NCBI GenBank assembly: GCA_031260355.1
Contig: JAIRJZ010000059.1
Span: forward strand, 1-32,192
DNA from: Burkholderiales bacterium
Lineage (GTDB): Bacteria; Pseudomonadota; Gammaproteobacteria; Burkholderiales; Casimicrobiaceae
DNA length: 32,192 bases
Direction: 5' to 3'
A program made the position numbers and the translations under genes. Shown one piece after another: positions 25,493 through 32,192 of the stretch. Under the pieces are notes generated by a model that saw nothing but the letters and a program-made list of their open reading frames with translations, was not told the origin of the DNA and made no database searches. The number at the start of each line of letters is the position of its first letter. Position 1 is the stretch's first letter.

Positions 25493-25521
25493 AAACGGCA
25501 CCCGCCGGAAGGGTGCCGTTT
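25493..25521. terminator. Bidirectional intrinsic terminator
   Basis: An 11-bp perfect stem (25493–25503 with 25511–25521) closes a 7-base loop. A long A-run precedes it and TTTCTCTTT follows. It ends both the small plus-strand gene and the minus-strand kinase–CheY–CheX operon, whose last stop is at 25543. Confidence 0.88.
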
Positions 25522-25542
25522 CTCTTTCCAACCAAACCTGAA

Positions 25543-26007
25543 TCATTTCTTGGCGATATCGACGATGACCGCCGCTTCGTACTGCTTCCATTTGATCATG
25601 ATCACATAAGGCCGTTCCCGCACGGTCATCCGCAATCGTTCGGCAGCCCCCTGGAAGGTCATCGGCACTGAAATGGCCATCGTTTCCCCGAAATGCTCGC
25701 GCGCATTGCCGGCCAGCGTATTGGCGATCTCGCCTACCGCGTCGAGCAAGTGCGGATCGGTCTGCCGAGGTTCCCGCATCGCCAGCAACAGCCGCATCAA
25801 CATGACCCTCGTCGCCGAAAAATAAATGCACCCACGGTAATCCCCGCCGATGGAAATCAGCCCCGTGAAATCGTAGATCGGCGGCCTGATGTCCCCTTCG
25901 GCCAAAAACGAGGAGCGGATCTTGGCCTTCTCCCCGGTGATCTGGTCGAAATAGTGGTTGACCGCACCCACAAAAACGTCAATTTCCTGTTCGGTAATAT
26001 CCGTCAT
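25543..26007 (-). CDS. cheX: CheX-type CheY-P phosphatase
   Basis: A 154-residue cytosolic protein of the CheC/CheX/FliY class, which removes phosphate from CheY-like receivers. The catalytic E-x-x-N motif is E93 to N96 in GEIANTLAGNARE. It is preceded by ISIGGDYRGCIYFSATRVMLMRLL, the usual strand-helix of the fold, and followed by the C-terminal strand pair MTVRERPYVIMIKWKQYEAAVIVDI. There is one catalytic motif, as in CheX rather than CheC. Its ATG comes one base after the stop of the CheY-like gene, so translation is coupled. It most likely acts on that receiver. It is last in the operon, before the terminator. Confidence 0.85.
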   Translation of the reverse strand: MTDITEQEIDVFVGAVNHYFDQITGEKAKIRSSFLAEGDIRPPIYDFTGLISIGGDYRGCIYFSATRVMLMRLLLAMREPRQTDPHLLDAVGEIANTLAGNAREHFGETMAISVPMTFQGAAERLRMTVRERPYVIMIKWKQYEAAVIVDIAKK

Positions 26008-26008
26008 T

Positions 26009-26374
26009 TCAACTCATCACTTCCAGAAGCGCGCCGATCAGTTGCTCATCGGTGAAGGGCTTATAAAGAAACCCCTTCGCCCCTTTCTTGAGCGCCTTGA
26101 TCGCCGTCGCTTTATCACTCAACGCCGACACCACCAGAATATGGGCTTCGGGATTCAGGTTGGTCATGGCTTCGGTACACTCAACCCCGTCCATCTCCGG
26201 CATGGTCAGATCCATCGTTACCAATTCCGGGTGCGATTGGGAAAAAAGTTCCAGCGCCTCCGCACCATTTCTCGCCATCCCGACAATCATCAGGGTCGGC
26301 AACCGCGGATCGTTCATAATCCTGGCGATCCGGCTACGGATGATGCTGGAATCATCGACAATCAGTAATCTCAC
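26009..26374 (-). CDS. Single-domain response regulator (CheY-like)
   Basis: A 121-residue stand-alone receiver domain. The acidic pair D7–D8, phosphoacceptor D55 (in TMDLTMPEMDG), switch Ser83 (VVSALSD) and Lys105 (YKPF) are all present. There is no output domain, so it must act by protein contact like CheY or as a phosphate shuttle. It lies between a CheA-like kinase gene (100 bases upstream) and a CheX-type phosphatase gene (1 base downstream), so its partners can be assigned with fair confidence. The target, flagellar motor, pilus or otherwise, is unknown. Confidence 0.92.
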   Translation of the reverse strand: MRLLIVDDSSIIRSRIARIMNDPRLPTLMIVGMARNGAEALELFSQSHPELVTMDLTMPEMDGVECTEAMTNLNPEAHILVVSALSDKATAIKALKKGAKGFLYKPFTDEQLIGALLEVMS

Positions 26375-26474
26375 GCCGTATTCCTTTTTCCAATGCTCTG
26401 CTGTTCAAGCAAGATCCACAAAACTCATCCCTTGCCGGAACGAGAACTCAAAACATCTCCCTTCATCAAATACA

Positions 26475-28646
26475 TCAAAGCGAAAAACGTATCTTGAACT
26501 CCGTGAATGCCTGTATTTTGCTGTTAAGCGTCAGGCGACCGCGCAGCTTCATGGTTTTCTCGGCCACCACATCGAGGCCGACACCATGCCCCGCATCGCG
26601 GTCGGCTTCGCTGGCCGTCGAAAAGCCCGGCTCGAACAGACGCAACATCACCGCATCGACACCGAGTGCGTTCGCCTCCTCTACCGAGAGCGCCCCTTTC
26701 TGCACCAGCACTTCCCGTATCTTGCCCACCGAAATTCCGCGACCATCGTCACGAACGGTGAATTCATACTCATCACGGTCGATCTCTTTACATTCGACGA
26801 CAATTTCACCGTTGACCGGCTTGCCCTGCGCCTCACGTTCGGCCGGACTCTCGACGCCATGTTTGACGGCGTTGCGCAACAGTTGAATGGTAATGCCGTG
26901 CAATTCGTTGGCCACCCGTCGCGGCAGCCGGACGATATCTCCCAGATCGCACGCCACCGTCGCTTCTTTCTTCTCGTCACCGGCAATACGGGCAACCAGA
27001 CTTCGCAGGCTGTCAACAAACGTCTGCAAGTATTTTTCGTCGGCGTCGCCGCTGCCGGAGGAGGTGCCTGCCATCTTTTCGGCAATATTGGTGATCGCCG
27101 CCAGCCGCTCGTAAAAGCCGTCCAGCAACACGGTAATCCGCACCATGTCCTCGCCGCGCACTTCACCTTTTTCGCGCATTCCCACCAGCTCTTTTTCGAA
27201 CCCGTGTGCGTAGTCTTCGAACATTTCGATGTTCAGCGCCGCCGCCTCACCCTTGATGCCGTGCACGATTCGCATGACGAAATTCAGCAAGTGCAAGCGC
27301 GCCTTCTCGCTGTCGTCCTCGGAACGCAACCGTTCGTTGATTTGCGCCAGCCCCTTGCCGACGTTATCCAGGAACTGCCGCAACACGCCGGCGTCGGTGT
27401 TCAACAGCTTGAGCAGCACCTCGACCTCGATCCGCGATTGCCCCTTGGCCGCTTCCAATTGCGCCGCCAACCGCACCTGCTCCGTCACGTCCTGCACTGT
27501 CACCAGCAAGTGCGAAATCCTGCCGTCTTCAAGCGCCCGGTTGAAGTTGAAGCTCAGGTAATGCGGCTGTTCGTCTTCCCTGCCGCGCACTTCAACCTGA
27601 CTCAGCGGATTCAGCGAGGTCACCAACGCCTCTTTTACGCGCTGACCAAACAGCAATTCGATATAGTCCCTGGCATTATCGTAAACGTTCTTGGATACCA
27701 TCTCCTCCAAGATCGGCAGAAACGGCATCCCCGGAAAGACATCGCGTTGCAAGACCTTGTTTAGCGACTTCGAATACTGTGACCCCAACCGGTAATCGTG
27801 ATCGAGCAGGAACAAACCTTCTCTCACCGTTCCCAAGATTTCCTCGGTTTCCTTGCGTGCCAACGCCAGGTTACGGTCACCTCTCATCAAGTCCCTGATC
27901 GACATGAACACAGTGAACAACACGTTGATCAGCACAATCGTCAAACCGATGAGCTGAATCATCCGCAGCCGAAAGGCTCGCTCGTTAGCGTCACGCTCAA
28001 GCTCGAATGTCAGCGCGTTCACATGGTTAAACAGCTCCACGTTATTGGCCCGCATGTACACCACCGCAGCATCCACTTCTTCTTGGGTAAACGTGGACTG
28101 CAGTCGACTGGAGCGCCATTGGTTCTGCGCCGCCTCTTCCAACTGTTTTTCGTTAAACAGGGGGTTGCCCGGAGGAAGAGTGTCCCACAAAGGCTGAAGA
28201 AGTTTTTTGTAAGGATCCCAAACGCGGTAGGTTTCACTCACAAGCCGACGCCCTTCCGGCGTATCGGCTTTCACCAGAAAGACCGGGGAGCCGAGACCAC
28301 CAGTCACCATGGCACCATCGCGGAAGCCTGTCATTGTGGTGTCAAAAATATACGCCGCATACTCCAGCTCTTGCAAGGAGGTTTGATGTGATACACCGCG
28401 CGTTACGTCGTGCTCCACCAGCAACAGCGCCTTGGCGAACCGCTGTGACATCGCCCGCTGGCGACCAGACAGGTTGATCGACACCGCCGATTCGGCAATC
28501 CTGAACGAGCTGTAGATGTTGGTGCCAAGAACGCCCAAGTCAGAAACGAGGAAGATTACCACCGCGATAAGAATCGCAATGTATTTCCCGAAAAGCCCCT
28601 GGAAAAACTCTCCAGCAGTCATTTTCCAAGCTGTCGGTGAAGCCAT
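26475..28646 (-). CDS. Membrane CheA-like histidine kinase (PilJ-type sensor, PAS, Hpt, HATPase)
   Basis: 723 residues from the ATG at 28646, chosen because GGGAGG lies five bases upstream; an in-frame GTG at 28676 lacks such a site. Order: TM1 at about 21–41; a periplasmic region of the PilJ/NarX type with the P-box-like INLSGRQRAMSQR at 57–69; TM2 at about 229–249; a PAS-like domain at 267–390; an Hpt domain with phospho-His 462 (VHGIKGEAAAL); and a CheA-style HATPase with LLRNAVKHGVESPAERE (N592), VRDDGRGIS, FEPGFST and GHGVGLDVV at 686–694. The protein ends right after the HATPase, so the CheW-like P5 domain of CheA is absent. The Hpt should be phosphorylated and pass phosphate to the CheY-like protein encoded downstream. 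The ligand is unknown. Confidence 0.88.
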   Translation of the reverse strand: MASPTAWKMTAGEFFQGLFGKYIAILIAVVIFLVSDLGVLGTNIYSSFRIAESAVSINLSGRQRAMSQRFAKALLLVEHDVTRGVSHQTSLQELEYAAYIFDTTMTGFRDGAMVTGGLGSPVFLVKADTPEGRRLVSETYRVWDPYKKLLQPLWDTLPPGNPLFNEKQLEEAAQNQWRSSRLQSTFTQEEVDAAVVYMRANNVELFNHVNALTFELERDANERAFRLRMIQLIGLTIVLINVLFTVFMSIRDLMRGDRNLALARKETEEILGTVREGLFLLDHDYRLGSQYSKSLNKVLQRDVFPGMPFLPILEEMVSKNVYDNARDYIELLFGQRVKEALVTSLNPLSQVEVRGREDEQPHYLSFNFNRALEDGRISHLLVTVQDVTEQVRLAAQLEAAKGQSRIEVEVLLKLLNTDAGVLRQFLDNVGKGLAQINERLRSEDDSEKARLHLLNFVMRIVHGIKGEAAALNIEMFEDYAHGFEKELVGMREKGEVRGEDMVRITVLLDGFYERLAAITNIAEKMAGTSSGSGDADEKYLQTFVDSLRSLVARIAGDEKKEATVACDLGDIVRLPRRVANELHGITIQLLRNAVKHGVESPAEREAQGKPVNGEIVVECKEIDRDEYEFTVRDDGRGISVGKIREVLVQKGALSVEEANALGVDAVMLRLFEPGFSTASEADRDAGHGVGLDVVAEKTMKLRGRLTLNSKIQAFTEFKIRFSL

Positions 28647-28748
28647 CTCAACCTCCCATCCACTTATTATTGACACCGCCGTTCAATGACGGAAGGCTAG
28701 CACTGCCTCCGCTCCCAACGCGGCCTGTTTCGCGATTGATCATCCTGT

Positions 28749-28777
28749 AACATACTCGAACTGCCCATGTTTGTAAA
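28749..28777 (-). promoter_or_regulatory. Candidate sigma-70 promoter for the kinase operon
   Basis: On the minus strand TTTACA (28777–28772) and TATGTT (28754–28749) are separated by exactly 17 bases. The start would lie about 95 bases before the kinase ATG. The match is moderate. Confidence 0.45.
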
Positions 28778-29243
28778 AGTTTTGTTGCTTTTTCCCTTTT
28801 TGTAATTTCCGCACCGTTGCATATTTCATCGGTTCCCTGCCCCGGGTTCTTCCAACGCCTGTCCCACAGCCACTGCGGCACATGCAACAAATCACCGAAT
28901 CGCCTCAAAACCACCCTCGCTGCTTTCGTCTCCTGACAAGGGGGAACACCATGAGCGTTTGTCGTCCCGAGCCTCCGTTCGGCTTCTCCCCGACCGCATC
29001 GGCTTCAAAATCGGCAAACATCTGATCGTTTACTCATCCCTTGATTCGTATGCCCGTGCCTTTCTCTCCCCGCTGACTCTGCGGGCGCTGTTTCCCTGTC
29101 CAAGAGCAGCTTGCGTTCCCTTTCTGCTCCGAACAGAGGGCGCTTGAGGTCGGCATACTCCGGAACTTGACGGTCTGACAGCAGCCGGTAGCGCCGGTTT
29201 CATGCCGGAGCTTCTGGCGCTGTGGCTCAGTCTGCGGCCGTTT
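28778..29243. other. Gene-poor intergenic region
   Basis: Between the kinase promoter and the uppP promoter I see no ORF with a recognisable product, no tRNA-like cloverleaf and no strong repeat. Short frames such as 28959–29147 have no Shine-Dalgarno and low-complexity translations. An unrecognised small RNA or a decayed gene could be here. Confidence 0.5.
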
Positions 29244-29282
29244 GCCCGCGACCGCGGGCTTTCCTCGGAAAACTCTTATAAT
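29244..29282 (+). promoter_or_regulatory. uppP: Candidate uppP promoter with upstream hairpin
   Basis: A perfect TATAAT at 29277–29282 lies 33 bases before the uppP ATG. The -35 is poor. A GC-rich hairpin (29244–29249 with 29254–29259, GACC loop) followed by TTTCCTC stands just upstream and could end transcription from further left. Confidence 0.4.
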
Positions 29283-29315
29283 CCGCTTTCCTTAAGAAGA
29301 AACGCCGCTCTCACC

Positions 29316-30146
29316 ATGTCGTTCGACCTTTTTTTCATCGCTTTTGTTCTCGGTCTGGTAGAAGGGCTGACCGAGTTTTTGCCGATTTCATCGACCGGCC
29401 ATTTGATTCTCGCCGGTTCGCTGCTGGGTTATACCGAGGGCAGCTCCAAAACCTTCTACGTCGTGATCCAGTTGGGCGCCATTTTTGCCGTCTGTTGGGA
29501 ATACCGCCAGCGCCTCTGGAACTTGTGCACCACGCTGCCACGCGCCCAGGCCTCGCAAAAATTAGCGCTCAACCTCTTCATCGCGTTGTTGCCCGCCATC
29601 GTACTGGGCGCTTTTCTGCATTCGTTTCTGACCGCCCATTTGTTCGCGCCGATTCCGGTGGCGTGCGCGTTGATCGCCGGCGGGTTCATCATCCTGCTGG
29701 CCGAGCAGCGCTACAAAAGCCGTCCCGAAACCGTTCGCATCCAGTCGCTCGACGACATCGGCTGGCGAGACGCGCTGAAAGTCGGCTTCGCTCAAGCCGT
29801 TGCGATGATTCCGGGAACCTCGCGTTCCGGCGCCACCATCATCGGCGGCATGCTGTTCGGCTTTTCGAGGGTTGCCGCCACCGAATTCTCCTTCCTCCTG
29901 GCGATTCCAACCATGTTCGCCGCCTCCTTTTATTCGTTATACAAAGACGGCCAGATTCTTTCATCGGGAGACCTTGCTTCGTTTCTGAGTGTCGGCTTTG
30001 TCACCGCTTTCATCTCGGCCTTTTTCTGCGTCCGCTGGCTGCTACGCTATATCAGCCATCACGATTTCGTACCGTTTGCCTGGTACCGGCTGGGCTTCGG
30101 GTTGTTGATTTTGGTGACAAGCAGCACCGGCGTCATTGTCTGGTAA
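29316..30146 (+). CDS. uppP: Undecaprenyl-diphosphate phosphatase (BacA/UppP)
   Basis: An inner-membrane phosphatase that converts undecaprenyl-PP to undecaprenyl-P for reuse in cell-wall synthesis; overproduction gives bacitracin resistance. The ATG at 29316 (MSFDLFFIAFVLG) gives 276 residues, the family norm; the longer frame from 29202 adds an unlikely leader. Motifs are GLVEGLTEFLPISSTGHLIL near residues 13–32, with the catalytic Glu and Ser/His residues, and PGTSRSGATIIGGMLFGFSR near 165–184. About eight hydrophobic segments are visible. It complements uppS in the operon at the left of the window. Confidence 0.95.
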   Translation: MSFDLFFIAFVLGLVEGLTEFLPISSTGHLILAGSLLGYTEGSSKTFYVVIQLGAIFAVCWEYRQRLWNLCTTLPRAQASQKLALNLFIALLPAIVLGAFLHSFLTAHLFAPIPVACALIAGGFIILLAEQRYKSRPETVRIQSLDDIGWRDALKVGFAQAVAMIPGTSRSGATIIGGMLFGFSRVAATEFSFLLAIPTMFAASFYSLYKDGQILSSGDLASFLSVGFVTAFISAFFCVRWLLRYISHHDFVPFAWYRLGFGLLILVTSSTGVIVW

Positions 30147-30259
30147 ACGTTATCCTATGCGGTCTTGTCGTACCCCGGAATAAGCGGTATCAACGTGTCC
30201 ACCCATTTCCGGCTTGGTCCGACGGGCACAATCACAAGACCGTATTTTGGAGTTTTCCC

Positions 30260-32192
30260 ATGTTTTTCCGTTCTTTTCTTTTTTTTGGATGGTGCATGAT
30301 ACTTGCTACCGCATCTGCCGCTTCACCGGATTCTTCCACCCGTCTTCCTGCCGGCTTCACCGCCGGCTCTGTCGTCGAAGGCATCGCTTCCTACACGCTG
30401 GACAACGGCTTGCAGGTATTGCTCTTACCCGACGACAGCAAGCCGACAACGACAGTCAACATCACCTACAAGGTCGGTTCACGCCACGAAAATTACGGCG
30501 AAACCGGCATGGCGCATCTGCTCGAGCACCTGGTGTTCAAAGGCACGCCGACCATCACCAACATTTTCGAGGAACTCGGCAAGCGCGGCATGCGTTTCAA
30601 CGGCTCGACCTACTTTGACCGCACCAATTATTTTGAAACGTTCACCGCCGATCAGGATGCGCTCGACTGGGCGCTCGGCATGGAAGCCGACCGGATGGTC
30701 AACGCTTTCATCGCGCGCAAGGATCTCGACAGCGAGATGACCGTCGTCCGCAATGAATACGAGAATTGGGAAAACAATCCGCGCCTCGTGCTATGGGGAC
30801 AAATGCAATCAGCGGCGTTCGACTGGCACAATTACGGCAATGTGACCATCGGCGCCCGCTCCGACATCGAAAACGTTGACATCGAACGGTTGCAGGCGTT
30901 TTACCACCGTTACTACCAGCCGGACAACGCCGTGCTGATCGTCGCCGGCAAATTCGATACCGACAAAACGCTGGGCACCATCGCCCGTACTTTCGGCGTG
31001 TTACCCAAACCGACACGCGTACTGCCCCAACTCTATACTGAGGAGCCGGTGCAGGAAGGCGAGCGCACCGTCACCTTGCGGCGTCATGGCGGCTCGCCCG
31101 TGCTGGCAGCGTTGTATCACACCGCTGCCGGCGCCGATCCTGACAGCGTCGCGTTTGAAGCGTTCGGCGAAATCATGACGCTGGCGCCGTCGGGTCGCTT
31201 GTACAAGGCGCTGGTCGCCACCCATAAAGCCAGCTCCGTCGAGGCCTGGAATTTCTCGCTGGCGGATCCCGGCATGCTGATTTTCTGGGCGACATTGTCG
31301 CCGCAGGACAAGATCGCGCCGGTCAAGAAAATTCTGACCGACACGTTGTATGGCATTGCCAAAAAACCGATCACCGAAGAGGAGGTTTCCCGCGCCCGCG
31401 CTCGCGCACTGAAAGATTACAATGAAATGCTGCGCGACCCCGAGTACTTTGCCGTCATGCTGTCCGAGTCCATCGCGCAAAGCGATTGGCGGCTCTTTTT
31501 CCTGCAACGCGACCAGTGGCGCAAACTCACCGCCTCCGATGTTCAACGCGCTGCTATCGCTTATATCAAACCGTCGAACGTGACGATTGGCGAATACTTA
31601 CCTGAGAACACCTTGGATCGTGCGAAACAAGCGCCGAAAATCGACATTGCGGCGCTGGTCCGCGATTACCGCGGCGACGAAGCGCTTGCCGCCGGAGAGT
31701 CCTTCGACGCCTCACCGGACAACCTTGAAACGCGAACCGGGCGCACCGCTCTGGCCAACGGCTTGAAGCTTGCTTTGCTGCCCAAGAAAACCCGCGGCGA
31801 AGCCGTCCGCTTCAACCTGCGCCTGCGCTGGGGCGACGCCGACTCGCTGAAAAATCTGGCGACGACCGCCCGGATCGCCGCCGACATGCTATCGATGGGA
31901 ACCACCAAGCGCGACCGTCAGGCGTTCGAGGACGAGATCGACCGCCTGCAAGCGCAGTTGGATATCGGTGGCGACGCCACCAACGTCAGCATCAGTGGCG
32001 AAACCACCCGCGAACATCTGCCCGAACTTCTCGCGCTAGCGGCAGAAGCGTTGCGTTCACCGGCTTTCTCCAAAGACGAACTCGAAAAGCTGGTGCGCGA
32101 AAAGCTGACGATGCTGGAAACTTCCCGCAGCGACCCGCAAGCCATCGCGGCACGGGAATTGCGCCGCTACACCCAGCCTTTCCCGTCGGGCG
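30260..32192 (+). CDS. M16-family zinc metallopeptidase (pitrilysin/insulinase type), 3' end cut by window
   Basis: At least 644 residues; no stop before the window ends. The ATG at 30260 follows GGAG with nine-base spacing and gives a signal peptide (MFFRSFLFFGWCMILATASA, then ASPDSS), so the enzyme is periplasmic or outer-membrane associated. The first M16 domain starts YTLDNGLQVLLLPD and carries the inverted zinc site HLLEH (H86, E89, H90) with the third ligand E166 in RNEYENWENNP. A second M16 domain begins near TALANGLKLALLPKK (about residue 495) and lacks the zinc site in the part seen, as usual. Likely role: degradation of peptides in the envelope. Confidence 0.93.
   Translation, partial: MFFRSFLFFGWCMILATASAASPDSSTRLPAGFTAGSVVEGIASYTLDNGLQVLLLPDDSKPTTTVNITYKVGSRHENYGETGMAHLLEHLVFKGTPTITNIFEELGKRGMRFNGSTYFDRTNYFETFTADQDALDWALGMEADRMVNAFIARKDLDSEMTVVRNEYENWENNPRLVLWGQMQSAAFDWHNYGNVTIGARSDIENVDIERLQAFYHRYYQPDNAVLIVAGKFDTDKTLGTIARTFGVLPKPTRVLPQLYTEEPVQEGERTVTLRRHGGSPVLAALYHTAAGADPDSVAFEAFGEIMTLAPSGRLYKALVATHKASSVEAWNFSLADPGMLIFWATLSPQDKIAPVKKILTDTLYGIAKKPITEEEVSRARARALKDYNEMLRDPEYFAVMLSESIAQSDWRLFFLQRDQWRKLTASDVQRAAIAYIKPSNVTIGEYLPENTLDRAKQAPKIDIAALVRDYRGDEALAAGESFDASPDNLETRTGRTALANGLKLALLPKKTRGEAVRFNLRLRWGDADSLKNLATTARIAADMLSMGTTKRDRQAFEDEIDRLQAQLDIGGDATNVSISGETTREHLPELLALAAEALRSPAFSKDELEKLVREKLTMLETSRSDPQAIAARELRRYTQPFPSG

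Noticed and set aside
26088-27764. 558-residue plus-strand open frame
   Set aside because: It is antisense to the CheY-like and kinase genes, whose motifs are intact.
28959-29147. 62-residue plus-strand frame before uppP
   Set aside because: No ribosome site, low-complexity translation, no homology I can name.
1-32192. tRNA or rRNA genes
   Set aside because: No cloverleaf-like segment with a conserved T-arm and no rRNA-like sequence was noticed on reading both strands.

Overview
The window looks like part of a betaproteobacterial chromosome. The minus-strand run rpsB–tsf–pyrH–frr–uppS–cdsA–dxr is the usual order in that class, and ygfZ, an addB–addA pair and dnaE have proteobacterial sequence. 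The core is GC-rich with strong G/C third positions. I cannot name the genus from this alone.

Layout. 1–5980 (minus) is a translation, nucleotide and envelope operon: S2, EF-Ts, UMP kinase, ribosome recycling factor, undecaprenyl-PP synthase, CDP-diglyceride synthase and DXR. The last gene is not normal. About 240 residues of DXR run in frame into the C-terminal part of an LpxL/HtrB-type acyltransferase, then off the window edge. The operon has intergenic hairpins, and the rpsB leader shows competing base pairings that could hide or free its Shine-Dalgarno sequence. 6390–7547 (plus) is ygfZ with an in-frame palindromic insert. 7562–9143 (minus) holds two lower-GC SAM methyltransferases that look acquired. 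9187–15458 (minus) is an AddAB-type helicase/nuclease pair. 15601–16206 (plus) is a SET-domain methyltransferase with a lysine-rich tail.

16278–20211 is an accessory patch. It holds a REP-associated transposase carrying two inverted copies of a REP-like palindrome inside its own gene, a secreted autotransporter-passenger-like protein without a barrel, a roughly 60-bp palindromic element, a 64-bp relic of a transporter 3' end, an AT-rich lipoprotein gene, the intact EamA transporter and a small lipoprotein. 20305–25460 (plus) is dnaE, an MFS transporter and a small unknown gene ending at a bidirectional terminator. 25543–28646 (minus) is a three-gene signalling operon: a membrane CheA-like kinase with a PilJ/NarX-type sensor, a lone CheY-like receiver and a CheX-type phosphatase. 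29316–30146 (plus) is uppP, and 30260–end (plus) is an M16 zinc protease cut by the window.

Functional links. UppS makes undecaprenyl-PP and UppP recycles it; DXR supplies isoprenoid precursor; CdsA feeds phospholipid synthesis. AddAB and DnaE serve recombination and replication. The kinase, receiver and phosphatase look like a self-contained phosphorelay. The most notable items are the dxr/lpxL chimera, the rpsB leader with alternative structures, palindromic repeats read in frame in three genes, the EamA-tail repeats around the lipoprotein gene, and the kinase–CheY–CheX operon.
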